Part shown: positions 38,781-48,488 of the stretch, piece after piece
Position numbering within the stretch: the first letter of the stretch is position 1
How the letters are laid out: each line of letters starts with the position of its first letter
Assembly: GCA_963761475.1 (NCBI GenBank)
Contig: CAVXGT010000015.1
Coordinates: forward strand, 372,001 to 436,000
Source: Ga0077555 sp963761475
GTDB lineage: Bacteria; Pseudomonadota; Alphaproteobacteria; Rhizobiales; Hyphomicrobiaceae
Length of the DNA: 64,000 nucleotides
Direction of reading: 5' to 3'
The notes under the pieces: model-generated
The model's database searches: none
What the model was told of the DNA's origin: nothing
What the model saw: the letters and a program-made list of their open reading frames with translations, nothing else
Made by a program: the position numbers and the translations under genes

Positions 38781-41006
38781 TCAGCCGTTGCCGGCCATGC
38801 GTACCGCTTCGCGCGGTGCTACGGCCGGCTCGGCGCCAGTGACCGGGGCAGAGGTCTTGGGCAACCCGATGAAGCTGTCCCAGCTGTCCTGGAACCGCTT
38901 GAGGCTGCGCCGGGTCATCTCGGCAAAGTTGTCGGCGCGCTGCTGCTCGAACACCTCGAGTGCGGGCACCAGGGCCGATGCCGCTGCCAGCCAGTTGCGG
39001 CGCTTGTCCTCGATCTCGCCCAGGCGGATATAGGCGCTGCCGAGATTCATCTGGGTGATCGCCCATTTGAGCGGATCGCTTTCGCGAACCAGCTCTTCGA
39101 GCGCTGTTGCGTAGGCGTCGATCGCCTGCTGCAGACGCGCGGTATCGGGACCATCGCGCTCACCGAGGGCCGCCAACGCATTGCCAAGATTCATCTGGGC
39201 CAGGGCCCAACGCTGCGGCATGCGGATACGCGGCATGGCATCGATGGCCAGCTTGAAGGCTTCGACGGCCTGCTCGAGATGGGCTGTGACGCCTCCCTGC
39301 TCGCCGAGGCCGAGAAGGGCCAGGCCAAGGTTGAACTGAGCCTCACCCCATTGCTCGGTGTCGGCCTCCGGGTCGAGCACGGCCAATGCCTCGCGGTAGG
39401 CATCGGCTGCCTCCGAGAGCATTTCTGCTGCCCCTTCACCGTCATCCATCGCCAGCAGCACCAGCATGGAGCCAAGCCCCATCCTGAGGTCGGCGTGGGC
39501 CCCGGGACGCTTGTCGATGCCGGCGATTTTCATGGCATCGCGATAGGCCTGGGCGGCGCGGGCAAGGATCTCGGGCGTGCGCTCGCGCTCGCCGATTTCC
39601 GCCAGCGCTTTGGCATAGGCCAGGCGGGCACGGCTCAACAGTACCGGCTCCGGCTCGCGGTCCAGAAGCTGGATCGCCTTCTGGTACATGGCGACGGCGT
39701 CCTGGAGCGGCGTCGCATCGCCGCCGCGCTCGCCAGATAGAACGAGGGCATCACCATGTCCCAGGCAGGCCTCGGCCAATGCCCGGGTATCGGCGCCCTC
39801 GGCGGCCTGACGGACAAGCTGGGCATAGGTCGCGAGCGCCTCTGCCAGCATCTCGGTGCCGGATTTTTGACGCGCCTGCTGGAGCAGGGCGTTGGCGCGC
39901 AGGATATTGAAGCGCCAAGCCTGATCCCGATCAGCGCGTGGCAAGGCCATGGCGGCCTCGGAGAACAGCTCGGCAGCCTGACCATACTCGCCGCGAGCAT
40001 TCATCAACTCGGCGAGGCGTGCAGTGGCGCGTGCTTCATCGAGCATCTGGGCTTTCAACGCCAGAGCATCTTCCTGCAGGCGCTCCTCGGTCTTGCGACG
40101 GGCTTCGCGCAGGTCACGGCGTATGCGCCTGAGCGCTTCCATCGCGCTCTCGAAGTCACCGTCGGCCAGTGCCGCAGCAGCCGCCGTGCGCCGGCGCCTG
40201 ATCTCGACGTCGTCATTGGCGGGGCGGAGGAGCTGCGCCCTGACATCGGCGAGCCATCCGGCCAAGTGCTCAAGCTGGGCGAGTTGGTCGTCGCCGGGTG
40301 CTGTCTGGCTGTCGACCAGTGCAACGAGGCGACGCAGCGCCGTCTCGGAGAGATCATGCTGCTGAGCGAGGTCCGCCAGATAGCGCTCGGCTCCGGCAGC
40401 TTCGAGGCATTGCGCGAATTTCTTCGATATGCCCAGTGCCATCAGGCCGGCGGGCGCGCCTCGGCCCTGACCGGCCGTCTCGGCGGCATATTCGGCCAGG
40501 CTCGCGGCCAACTGGGCAAGCGCGCCTTTGCCGGCGATGACGTGACGAAATGTGCGCTCGATCAGGAACTGCACGATCTCGGCCATTACACCGTGACGCG
40601 TGAACGCGTCGGCGGAGCGGGCGCGGGCCACGATGTCAGCAGCAATGCGGCGGGCTACAGGCTCGCCCTGCCCGTTGCTGGCTGTGGCCGGCTGGCGGAT
40701 CAGGCTTGCCATCTCAGCGAGAGCGGCTGCGCTCGGCGGGAACTGTGCGAGGATTTCGCCGGTCAACGCAACATGGCGTTCGAGATCGCGCTGCGCGAGG
40801 CCGCGGGTTTCGACGCCTGTCCACATGTCGCGACCGAGGGTATCGACGATGGCGCGGACATGCTGAATCTCGGGCCGTATCGACAGCCACTGCACAAATT
40901 GGCGGCGGTCCCAAAGCAGAGCTGGTGGAAGCGCGAGATCACACACTGGCGCCGAGGCCAGAACTACGCCGCCAACCAAGTCGCTCAATGCACCGAAAAG
41001 CGACAT
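38781..41006 (-). CDS. Large tetratricopeptide-repeat protein
   Basis: 741 residues from the ATG at 41006; a TTG just before it is less likely. Residues 1-300 are helical with no family I recognise. Residues about 320-700 contain degenerate TPR units of the form ARLAELMNARGEYGQAAELF, AQFNLGLALLGLGEQGGVTA, WALAQMNLGNALAALGERDG and WAITQMNLGSAYIRLGE. TPRs are protein-interaction superhelices. The AxxxNLGxAL-LGE type units resemble those of large bacterial signalling or scaffold proteins, including partners of CHAT proteases, but no catalytic domain is present. It is upstream of nothing co-directional until tsaD, 240 bp away in the other direction. Confidence 0.75.
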   Translation of the reverse strand: MSLFGALSDLVGGVVLASAPVCDLALPPALLWDRRQFVQWLSIRPEIQHVRAIVDTLGRDMWTGVETRGLAQRDLERHVALTGEILAQFPPSAAALAEMASLIRQPATASNGQGEPVARRIAADIVARARSADAFTRHGVMAEIVQFLIERTFRHVIAGKGALAQLAASLAEYAAETAGQGRGAPAGLMALGISKKFAQCLEAAGAERYLADLAQQHDLSETALRRLVALVDSQTAPGDDQLAQLEHLAGWLADVRAQLLRPANDDVEIRRRRTAAAAALADGDFESAMEALRRIRRDLREARRKTEERLQEDALALKAQMLDEARATARLAELMNARGEYGQAAELFSEAAMALPRADRDQAWRFNILRANALLQQARQKSGTEMLAEALATYAQLVRQAAEGADTRALAEACLGHGDALVLSGERGGDATPLQDAVAMYQKAIQLLDREPEPVLLSRARLAYAKALAEIGERERTPEILARAAQAYRDAMKIAGIDKRPGAHADLRMGLGSMLVLLAMDDGEGAAEMLSEAADAYREALAVLDPEADTEQWGEAQFNLGLALLGLGEQGGVTAHLEQAVEAFKLAIDAMPRIRMPQRWALAQMNLGNALAALGERDGPDTARLQQAIDAYATALEELVRESDPLKWAITQMNLGSAYIRLGEIEDKRRNWLAAASALVPALEVFEQQRADNFAEMTRRSLKRFQDSWDSFIGLPKTSAPVTGAEPAVAPREAVRMAGNG

Positions 41007-41246
41007 CAATCGTCCCCCAATTCAAATCGTCACTGGCTGCGTTTTTGTCAGATGCAACCATTCTTTTTGATTCTTATGCATAGATGATTCGCCAGCATTG
41101 CGAGCCCCAAGTTGCGACGCGCTGGCGCCAGCGGGCCGACTACCCACTGGAAAACCTTCCCAAAACTGCCGGCTGCGGCGTGTTGGCGAACAGTCTCCAG
41201 CACTGGTGTCCGGATGGCCGCCTCGGTGTCGGCCTTGGGCCTTTAT

Positions 41247-42398
41247 TCAAGCCTTGGCGCCGAGCCTGCCGGAGCCCAGCGCCGGCGCTGCCGCGGGATC
41301 GAGCGGCCAGCGGGCGCGGGCGGCGACGTCGAGGGCATCGGAGTTGCCGCGAGCAAGGTGCTCGGCGCCAGCCCAGGCGACCATGGCGGCGTTATCGGTA
41401 CACAGCGCCAGCGGCGGCAGCGCCAACCGCCAGCCCGCATCCTCCACCAGCTCGGTGAGCGCGCCACGCAATTGGAGATTGGCTGCGACGCCGCCTGCGA
41501 CGACGAGGGCCGGGGCTTCAGCGGTCGTCCCTGGGTGACGCGCCTCGACGAGCGCCATGGCGCGCTGGACGCGGTCACGCACGACGGCTGAGACCGCGGC
41601 CTGGAACGAAGCACAGAGGTCGGCCACGTCCTGATCGCTCAGGGGGGCTGCGGCCTCGGCTGCGAGGCGGACAGCCGTCTTCAAGCCGGCAAACGAAAAG
41701 TTCGGCTCGGGACGGCCGAATAAGGGCCGCGGCAGCGGAAACCGGGTAGGATCGCCCGATCGCGCCGCTGCTTCGACGGCAGGACCGCCGGGAAACCCGA
41801 GCCCGAGCAGCTTGGCCGTCTTGTCGAATGCCTCGCCCAGGGCATCGTCGATGGTGGTGCCCAGGCGCTCGTAGTGGCCGACAGCGCGGACGTCGATCAG
41901 CTGCGTGTGTCCGCCCGACACGAGCAACAACAGATAGGGCGGCGCCAAACCTTGCGTCAGCCCGACGGTGAGGGCATGCGCCTCCAGGTGATTGACGGCG
42001 ACGAGGGGCAGGTCATGCACGAGGCAGATGGCCTTGGCCGTGGTCAGGCCGACGATGAGGCCACCCACCAGGCCTGGACCGGCGCTAACGGCAACGCCGG
42101 TCAGATCCCTCCAGCCGACACCAGCCTCGGCCATGGCGGCAGCGATGATCTCATCCAGGCATTCGGCGTGGGCGCGGGCTGCAATCTCAGGGACGACGCC
42201 GCCATAGGGGCGATGCTGGTCCCACTGGGAGCGGACGATGTTGGAACGAATGCTGCCACTACCGCCCGCAGACCGCTCGACCACGGCAGCGGCGGTCTCG
42301 TCACAACTGCTCTCGATGCCGAGCAGCAGTTGGCTGCCTGCCGGCGTCCGGCTCTGCCGGGGCTGATCGGTCCTGGGGCTGGTGGGATGGGCCGTCAC
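41247..42398 (-). CDS. tsaD: tRNA N6-threonylcarbamoyladenosine synthase subunit TsaD
   Basis: 383 residues from a GTG at 42398 with AAGGAA 7 nt upstream; the longer in-frame extension is not conserved. ASKHA-type motifs: LLGIESSCDETAAAVV, the metal ligands HLEAH, LLVSGGHTQL, and VVAGGVAANLQLR. TsaD transfers threonylcarbamoyl to A37 of ANN-decoding tRNAs with TsaB/TsaE. It is divergent from hemC, an arrangement conserved in alphaproteobacteria. Essential in most bacteria; reads through without breaks. Confidence 0.95.
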   Translation of the reverse strand: MTAHPTSPRTDQPRQSRTPAGSQLLLGIESSCDETAAAVVERSAGGSGSIRSNIVRSQWDQHRPYGGVVPEIAARAHAECLDEIIAAAMAEAGVGWRDLTGVAVSAGPGLVGGLIVGLTTAKAICLVHDLPLVAVNHLEAHALTVGLTQGLAPPYLLLLVSGGHTQLIDVRAVGHYERLGTTIDDALGEAFDKTAKLLGLGFPGGPAVEAAARSGDPTRFPLPRPLFGRPEPNFSFAGLKTAVRLAAEAAAPLSDQDVADLCASFQAAVSAVVRDRVQRAMALVEARHPGTTAEAPALVVAGGVAANLQLRGALTELVEDAGWRLALPPLALCTDNAAMVAWAGAEHLARGNSDALDVAARARWPLDPAAAPALGSGRLGAKA

Positions 42399-42526
42399 GG
42401 GACACTTCCTTTGCAGCGCACCTGGGCGGGCGCGATCGGGGGTTTGCGCTCGGGGCTGGCAGAGCGCATAAACCGCTGAGATCAAGCGGGCGGGCGCTGT
42501 CCCGCCTACACCCCGGGAGGGCTCGT

Positions 42527-43450
42527 TTGCAAGCAGGTAAGATCAGGATCGGCACGCGCGGCTCGCCGCTGGCGTTGGCGCAGGCCCACGAGGCGCGCAA
42601 TCGACTGATAGCGGCGCATGGCCTGGCCGAGGGGGCCTTCGAGATCGTCGTGATCCGCACCAGCGGCGACCGGATCCAGGACCGGCCGTTGGCGGAGGCC
42701 GGCGGCAAGGGGCTGTTCACCAAGGAAATCGAGGAGGCGATGATTGCCGGCACGATCGACTTGGCGGTGCATTCCATGAAGGACATGCCGACGCAACTGC
42801 CGGACGGGCTGGTGATCGGGGCGATCCTGCCGCGGGCGGATGTGCGCGACGGCTTCGTCGCTCTTGCAGGCGGCTCGCTCGCCTCGCTGCCTGCCGGCGC
42901 GCGGATCGGCACGTCTTCGCTACGGCGGGCGGCGCAAGTGCGTCACGTCAGGCCGGATCTCGAGGTGGTGCCGTTTCGCGGCAACGTGCAGACACGGCTC
43001 AAGAAACTTGCCGACGGCCTGGCCGACGCCACCCTACTGGCCTGCTGCGGTCTCGAGCGTCTTGGCATGGCCGAACGGATCACCTCGGCGATCGAAACCT
43101 CCGACATGCTGCCGGCTGTGGCGCAAGGGGCGATCGGCGTCGAGCTCCGGGCGGACGACGACAATCTGCGCAACCTTCTGCAAGCCATCGATGAACCGGG
43201 GGCGGCGGGCGAGGTCGCGGCAGAGCGGGCTTTTCTCGCCACGCTCGAGGGCTCGTGCCGCACGCCGATCGCCGGGCTTGCCCGTATCAAGGGCGACCGC
43301 ATCCGCTTCTTGGGCGAGATCCTGTCCACTGACGGCCGGATTCGGCATGCGACAGAGCGGGCAGGCGCTGTCGCTGACGCTATCGCGCTTGGCATCGATG
43401 CGGCCGAGGAGCTCAAGGCTCGCGGTGGTCCCGGCTTCTTCAACGGATAG
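42527..43450 (+). CDS. hemC: Porphobilinogen deaminase (hydroxymethylbilane synthase)
   Basis: 307 residues; starts with TTG at 42527 behind GGGAGGG, with the conserved GKIRIGTRGSPLALAQA immediately after. It polymerises four porphobilinogens to hydroxymethylbilane. Visible are VHSMKDMPTQLP (catalytic Asp region), RRAAQVRHVRPDLEV and the cofactor-attachment loop LEGSCRTPIAG with the dipyrromethane Cys. First gene of hemC-hemD-mitofilin-hemY; 9 bp to hemD. Divergent from tsaD. Confidence 0.96.
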   Translation: MQAGKIRIGTRGSPLALAQAHEARNRLIAAHGLAEGAFEIVVIRTSGDRIQDRPLAEAGGKGLFTKEIEEAMIAGTIDLAVHSMKDMPTQLPDGLVIGAILPRADVRDGFVALAGGSLASLPAGARIGTSSLRRAAQVRHVRPDLEVVPFRGNVQTRLKKLADGLADATLLACCGLERLGMAERITSAIETSDMLPAVAQGAIGVELRADDDNLRNLLQAIDEPGAAGEVAAERAFLATLEGSCRTPIAGLARIKGDRIRFLGEILSTDGRIRHATERAGAVADAIALGIDAAEELKARGGPGFFNG

Positions 43451-43459
43451 CAAAACAGC

Positions 43460-44194
43460 ATGCTGGTGCTCGTCACGCGGCCCGAACCCGATGCCATCAA
43501 GCTCGTTGGTGCGTTGCAGCAGCGCGGCCATCAGGCCATGGCATCGCCGCTGATGAGCGTCCGCTACAGCACGCTCGACGTGGCGATGCTCGAGGGAGTG
43601 ACCGGCCTCATTGCCACCAGCCGCCACGGTCTCAGGGCTCTGGTCGGCACCGATGCTCTGGAGGTCGCGCGGGGCCTTACCGTCTTCGCGGTCGGGCGGG
43701 CGACTGCCCTCGAAGCACGGCGGATGGGCTTCAGGCGGGTGGTCAAGGGGCCGGGGACGGCAGAAGCGCTTGGCCCGCTGATCGCCTCGATGGTGGACCC
43801 GGCCGAAGAGGTGCTCCTGCACCTCGCCGGCAGCCGGATCGCCTATGATTTGGGCGGAGAGCTTAGCCTACAGGGCCTTAACGTGTCCGTTGAAACCGTG
43901 TACGCTATGCAGCCCGCCCGTGAGCTCAGCGCACCCGTTTGTGATGCTGTTCGCCACGGCAAGATCGAAGCGGTCATGCTCATGTCACCTCAGACCGCCG
44001 CGATCTGGTCGCGACTTGTAACTCAGCATCGACTTGGCGATCATGTCAGCGGAATTGTTCATCTTTGCTTGTCGGACGCTGTCGCCGACAAGCTCAAGGT
44101 CCTTGGCGGCGTACCGATCGAGGTTGCCGAGGCACCAAATCTCGAGGAAATGCTTGCACTGGTCGAACTGGCTGCTGCAAACTTCGACGTGTAG
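43460..44194 (+). CDS. hemD: Uroporphyrinogen-III synthase
   Basis: 244 residues. HemD closes and inverts ring D of hydroxymethylbilane. The family is poorly conserved; visible are the start LVLVTRPEPDAIKLVGAL, LIATSRHGLRAL, VFAVGRATALEAR and the late LMSPQTAAIWSRLV stretch. Position directly after hemC and before the mitofilin gene supports the call more than the sequence alone. Length is standard. Confidence 0.92.
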   Translation: MLVLVTRPEPDAIKLVGALQQRGHQAMASPLMSVRYSTLDVAMLEGVTGLIATSRHGLRALVGTDALEVARGLTVFAVGRATALEARRMGFRRVVKGPGTAEALGPLIASMVDPAEEVLLHLAGSRIAYDLGGELSLQGLNVSVETVYAMQPARELSAPVCDAVRHGKIEAVMLMSPQTAAIWSRLVTQHRLGDHVSGIVHLCLSDAVADKLKVLGGVPIEVAEAPNLEEMLALVELAAANFDV

Positions 44195-44302
44195 GCATTT
44201 ACCCTCGGAATTTGCTCAACTTTCCAAAACCCGACGCAGGCGGCATGCGTCATCGCGCAGCTATCGGCTGCTCTTGATAGCAAGGCGGAGGACGAACCCT
44301 CG

Positions 44303-46120
44303 ATGAGCGACCCGAAAGATGGAGCCGGCAAACCCGGCGAGCGCGCGGCAAGCGACACCGGCAGTGGGCGGCGCCCGCATGCAACCATCGACCTGAAGGC
44401 CGTCGAGGTGGCCGGCGCGGACCCTCGCAAAGGGCAACCACACGCGCCGAAGCCGGCAAGCCCGCCTGCCGGAAAAGAGTCTGCAGCCGCCGCCGGACGC
44501 GCCCAAGGCGAGGCTGCGAGCAAGGTCGCAGCGGCGTCGGCGGCCATGGCCGCGGGCACCGGCAAGCCGTCGGGAGCGGCCGCGGGAAGTGTGCCGCCTG
44601 CCGGAGCAAAAGCCGACAGCGAAAAATCCGCCGCCGCCAGCGCCAAGCCAGCCGCTGCGCCGCCGCCTGCCGCACCCCGCCAGGGCTCGGCCCTCGGCCG
44701 CGTGCTCTCGAACCTGGCGGCCGGCGTCGTCGGCGGTGCGGTGGCGCTCTACGGTGCGCCCATGCTGCGCGATGCCGGGTTGCCGGCACCACCGGCCGGC
44801 GAGCCACCGGCAGCGCTCACCCAACGCATCGCTGCCCTCGAGCAGGGCCTGAAGGCAGTGCCCAAGCCAGACCCCGCCGCCGATCCGGCCAAGGCGATCG
44901 CGGCGGCGGCTGCCAACGCCAAGCGGATCGATGACGTGGCGGCGTCCGTTCAGACGCTACGTGGGGGCCAGGAAAAAGTCGCCTCGCTTGCCGACGAACT
45001 CAAGGCTCGCATCACCAAGGAGCCGCCGATCGCGGATTCGGCTGAGCGGATCGTCAAGCTGGAGCAACAGCTTGCGGCTTTGGCGCAGGCAGCCGACGGC
45101 GAACCCAAATCGGGGGGACGCATTGCGCAGTTGGCCGGCATCGTCGGCCGTCTCGGCGACCTTGAGGGGCGGCTCACGAGCGAGGTGCAGCAGCTGCGCA
45201 AGGACATGGTGCGTGAGATGGAGACGCGTGTCGCGCCGGCAACGGAGGCCAGTGAAGCGGCACGAACCGGTACGCAGCGCATCGACCGCGAGGTGACGGC
45301 GGTCAAATCCGAGCAAAACCGCCTCGTAACCGGTCTCGACGAGGTCAAGACGGCGGCCGATCGCCTGCAATTGGCGCTCAAGTCCAGCAGGGACGCGACG
45401 GCCGCGCTCGGGAGCCAACTCGACAGCCTCAAGCGCGACGTCGATGGCCGCCTCAGCGCCACTGCGAAGCCCGCCGACGTGTCGCAGGCGATCGCGCCGG
45501 TGGCCACCAAACTCACCTCGCTCGAGGAGAACCTCGCCGACGTGGTCAAGAGCGAGGCCGAACGCAAAGCGACTGCCGAGCGGATCGTGCTGGCGCTCGA
45601 GCTTGGCAACCTGAAGCGGGCGCTGGAGCGCGGCGCACCATTCGCCCGCGAGCTCAGTGAAGTGCGGAAAGTGGCTATGCCCGGCATCGACCTGGCGCCA
45701 CTCGAGCCCTATCGCAACGACGGCCTGCAGACGCTGCCCGAAATCGTTCGCGACTTCCGGGGCGTGGCCAATGCCCTGATCGATGCCGACAGCGAAAAGG
45801 CCGACGGGTCGGTGGTCGACAGGCTGCTGTCGGGCGCCAAATCGTTCGTGCGGGTGCGCAAGACGGCGCATACCAAGTCCGACAGCTCGGCCGAGGCGAT
45901 CGTGGCGCGCATGGAGGACGCCTTGCGCAAGGGGCGGCTCGGCGACGTGCTTACCGAGGCCAAGGCGCTGCAGACGATGCCGCCGGCAGCCAAGAGCTGG
46001 CTCGACCGTGTCGCTGCCCGCCAGAGCGTCGATGCGGCGTTGGCAAAAATCGATACCGCGCTCAAATCCTCGCTCGGCGCGGGACCGGCCGTAGGTGACC
46101 AGAAGAAGGCCAAGCCATGA
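44303..46120 (+). CDS. Mitofilin/Mic60-like inner membrane protein
   Basis: 605 residues. Residues 1-130 are disordered, Ala/Pro/Lys-rich; residues 131-153 form one membrane segment (ending VVGGAVALYGAPML). Residues about 165-460 are coiled-coil (regular ALEQ/TSLEENL heptads). The C-terminal 140 residues carry the conserved mitofilin-signature region, from about FARELSEVRKVAMPG. Alphaproteobacterial Mic60 shapes intracytoplasmic or inner membranes and is encoded next to heme genes, as here. Its stop overlaps the hemY start by 4 nt (ATGA), so translation is coupled. Confidence 0.88.
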   Translation: MSDPKDGAGKPGERAASDTGSGRRPHATIDLKAVEVAGADPRKGQPHAPKPASPPAGKESAAAAGRAQGEAASKVAAASAAMAAGTGKPSGAAAGSVPPAGAKADSEKSAAASAKPAAAPPPAAPRQGSALGRVLSNLAAGVVGGAVALYGAPMLRDAGLPAPPAGEPPAALTQRIAALEQGLKAVPKPDPAADPAKAIAAAAANAKRIDDVAASVQTLRGGQEKVASLADELKARITKEPPIADSAERIVKLEQQLAALAQAADGEPKSGGRIAQLAGIVGRLGDLEGRLTSEVQQLRKDMVREMETRVAPATEASEAARTGTQRIDREVTAVKSEQNRLVTGLDEVKTAADRLQLALKSSRDATAALGSQLDSLKRDVDGRLSATAKPADVSQAIAPVATKLTSLEENLADVVKSEAERKATAERIVLALELGNLKRALERGAPFARELSEVRKVAMPGIDLAPLEPYRNDGLQTLPEIVRDFRGVANALIDADSEKADGSVVDRLLSGAKSFVRVRKTAHTKSDSSAEAIVARMEDALRKGRLGDVLTEAKALQTMPPAAKSWLDRVAARQSVDAALAKIDTALKSSLGAGPAVGDQKKAKP

Positions 46121-47748
46121 TCCGCCTCGTTCTTTACCTCATCGCCGTGGCGGCCATTGCTGCGGGTCTTGGATGGCTGGCGGACCGACCGGGCAGCCTG
46201 CTGATCAACTGGCAGGGCTACGAGATCGAAACCAGCGTGTTCCGCGCCGTGGTCCTGCTGTCGCTATCGGGTGCGGTGGCGGTGTTTGCCTGGTCGTTGA
46301 TCCGGCAAGTGATCACCAGCCCGGCGATGCTCGGGCGTTATTTCACGCGGCGGCGGCAGGAAAAAGGGCTCGACGCCTTGTCGACGGGCTTGATTGCGAT
46401 CGGCGCGGGCGACCGGCAGCTTGCCACGCGCTATGCCGTGCAAGCGCGGCGGGCGTTGCCGAACGAGCCGTTGACGCACCTGCTGCGCGCCCAGGCGGCA
46501 CAGCTCGCCGGCGACCGCACGACATCGCGGCGGATTTTCGAGGCCATGCTCGGCTCGCCCGAGACGGAACAACTCGGCCTGCGCGGCCTGTTTCTCGAAG
46601 CGGAGCGGGAAGGCGAGCCTGAAGCTGCCCGCCAGTTTGCCGAGCGGGCGCTGCGGCTCAACAGCAAGCTTGGGTGGCCGGTGGATGCGCTGCTCGATAT
46701 GCATTGCAAGGACGGCGCGTGGGCCAAGGCGCTCGAGTGTGTGGCGACCGGGCGCAAGAGCGGTCATTTCGACAAGGCCGCCGCCGACCGACGCCGCGCA
46801 GTCCTGCTGACAGCGCAGGCGCAGGAGGCCGAGGATGCCAATCCGAACGTCGCCCAGCAGCAGGCGCTGGAGGCGCACGGACTTGCGCCTGACCTGATCC
46901 CGGCGTCTGCCATAGCGGCACGCCAGCTAGCCTCTCGCGGTTCGACGGCCAAGGCTGCAAAGGTCATCGAACGGACTTGGAGAAGCGCACCACATCCCGA
47001 GTTGGCGCTGGTCTATGCCTATGCGCGCCCGGGCGACAGCCCGCGCGACAGGCTTGAGCGCGTCAAGCGGCTTTCCAAGCTGTCGTCGCAGTCACCGGAG
47101 GGACCGATTGCGCTGGCGACGGCTGCAATCGAGGCGGGCGAGTGGGCTGAAGCCCGTTCGGCGCTGACCCCTTTGATCGATGGCGAACTGACGCAACGGG
47201 TGTGCACGCTGATGGCGCGCATCGAGGGCGGCGAGAACAACGATGCCGGACGGGTTCGCGAATGGCTGGCGCGCGCCGCTACCGCACCTCGGGATCCGGC
47301 TTGGACGGTGGATGGCGTCGTCACCAACCAGTGGGTGGCGGTATCGCCGGTAAGCGGCGCGCTCGACGCCTGCATTTGGGCCGTGCCGCCCGAGAGCGAC
47401 CGGGAAAGCGATGCCAGCAAGGCGCTCAAGCAGATCGAGGAGCTGGTCATGCTCGGCTCGGACCGCGCACCGGCAGCAGCGCGGGCGCCGGTGCCCCGAT
47501 CCTACTATGGGCCGCCTGCCACGGCGCGCGCCGCCGAACCCGACGCTGCCGGCGACGACGATGGCGCAAGCCCGGCACCGCTGCGGACCCGGACAGCGGA
47601 TGGCGACCGCCCGATCACCGTCGAGGTTCGGACGGTGCCGGCCAGCGGAGCCGACAAGGCTGCTGCCGGCGACACCAAAGGCGGAAGCGATCGCAGTGGC
47701 TCAGGCGTCCCGTTGCATCCACAAAAGCAGGACGCTGACAACACGTGA
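46117..47748 (+). CDS. hemY: HemY-type membrane protein
   Basis: 543 residues. Two N-terminal membrane segments (about 2-22 and 43-65) fit the HemY N-terminal domain, followed by TPR-like helices (for example LLRAQAAQLAGDRTTSRRIF) to about 420 and a disordered, Ala/Asp-rich tail. HemY is a heme-pathway-associated membrane protein whose exact role is unsettled; it should not be confused with Gram-positive HemY oxidase. Translationally coupled to the mitofilin gene. Last member of the hemCD operon. Confidence 0.9.
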   Translation: MIRLVLYLIAVAAIAAGLGWLADRPGSLLINWQGYEIETSVFRAVVLLSLSGAVAVFAWSLIRQVITSPAMLGRYFTRRRQEKGLDALSTGLIAIGAGDRQLATRYAVQARRALPNEPLTHLLRAQAAQLAGDRTTSRRIFEAMLGSPETEQLGLRGLFLEAEREGEPEAARQFAERALRLNSKLGWPVDALLDMHCKDGAWAKALECVATGRKSGHFDKAAADRRRAVLLTAQAQEAEDANPNVAQQQALEAHGLAPDLIPASAIAARQLASRGSTAKAAKVIERTWRSAPHPELALVYAYARPGDSPRDRLERVKRLSKLSSQSPEGPIALATAAIEAGEWAEARSALTPLIDGELTQRVCTLMARIEGGENNDAGRVREWLARAATAPRDPAWTVDGVVTNQWVAVSPVSGALDACIWAVPPESDRESDASKALKQIEELVMLGSDRAPAAARAPVPRSYYGPPATARAAEPDAAGDDDGASPAPLRTRTADGDRPITVEVRTVPASGADKAAAGDTKGGSDRSGSGVPLHPQKQDADNT

Positions 47749-47838
47749 GCGGTGGGCAGCAGCGACCGGCGCACCTTGCCGGGCTCTCGCCGCTCCCTGA
47801 GGCATGAACATCGGAGCGGTTTTGTAGAGGGCTCAGGG

Positions 47839-48324
47839 ATGGCGGATCAGCAAGGGCTCGGCATGCTCGAGCGGCGGCGGCTCGAGGCCAAATTACTGGC
47901 GCACGTCTACCAGACGCTGCTCGAAAGCCACGGCGAGGCCGTCGCGCGCCAGGTCATCGGCGAAAGTGTCAAGAAGGCTGCAATCGAGCAGGGCCAGGAG
48001 ATGGCTGCCGCCCTCGATGGGGCGCCTTCGCTGCAGACCTTCATCGACGCCCAGGAGCTTTGGACACGCGGCGGAGCGCTCGAGATCGAGGTCAAAGAGC
48101 AATCGGCCGAACGCTTCGCCTTCAACGTCAAGCGCTGTGCCTATGCCGAGATGTATCGCGGGATGGGTCTCGGCGGCATCGGCGACCTGCTATCTTGCCA
48201 GCGAGATGGCACCTTCTGCGAAGGTTACGACAAGCGGCTCAAGCTCGCGCGCTCGCAAACCATCATGCAGGGCGCGAGCCACTGCGACTTCGTCTACACC
48301 TACGACAAAGAGGATCAGGCTTAA
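47839..48324 (+). CDS. L-2-amino-thiazoline-4-carboxylic acid hydrolase-like protein
   Basis: 161 residues from MADQQGLGML; the longer frame upstream is not conserved. It matches the ATC-hydrolase family pattern: LLAHVYQTLLESHGEAVA, FNVKRCAYAEMYRGMG, LLSCQRDGTFCEGYD and LARSQTIMQGASHCDFVY, with three conserved Cys. The named activity opens a thiazoline ring in cysteine synthesis from DL-ATC, but family members mostly lack tested function. About 90 bp after hemY and followed by a CoA-transferase; no sulfur-amino-acid genes adjoin. Confidence 0.75.
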   Translation: MADQQGLGMLERRRLEAKLLAHVYQTLLESHGEAVARQVIGESVKKAAIEQGQEMAAALDGAPSLQTFIDAQELWTRGGALEIEVKEQSAERFAFNVKRCAYAEMYRGMGLGGIGDLLSCQRDGTFCEGYDKRLKLARSQTIMQGASHCDFVYTYDKEDQA

Positions 48325-48488
48325 CGCAGACCTCGGCTTATCAGCCCTGCCGCTCCGGGCGCGCTCTTGCCGCCGCCGGCCGAGTGGGCCAGGCTGGCCG
48401 GTCGATCCTACGCGCGGTCCCAGCAGTTGCGGCAACGAACCGATTGTGGCACCGAATCCAGGGAAAATCTCAAGCAGGAGCAGATCAC

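Noticed and set aside
39756..41087. 443-codon open frame opposite the TPR protein
   Set aside because: Antisense shadow; the opposite-strand frame shows clear TPR periodicity.
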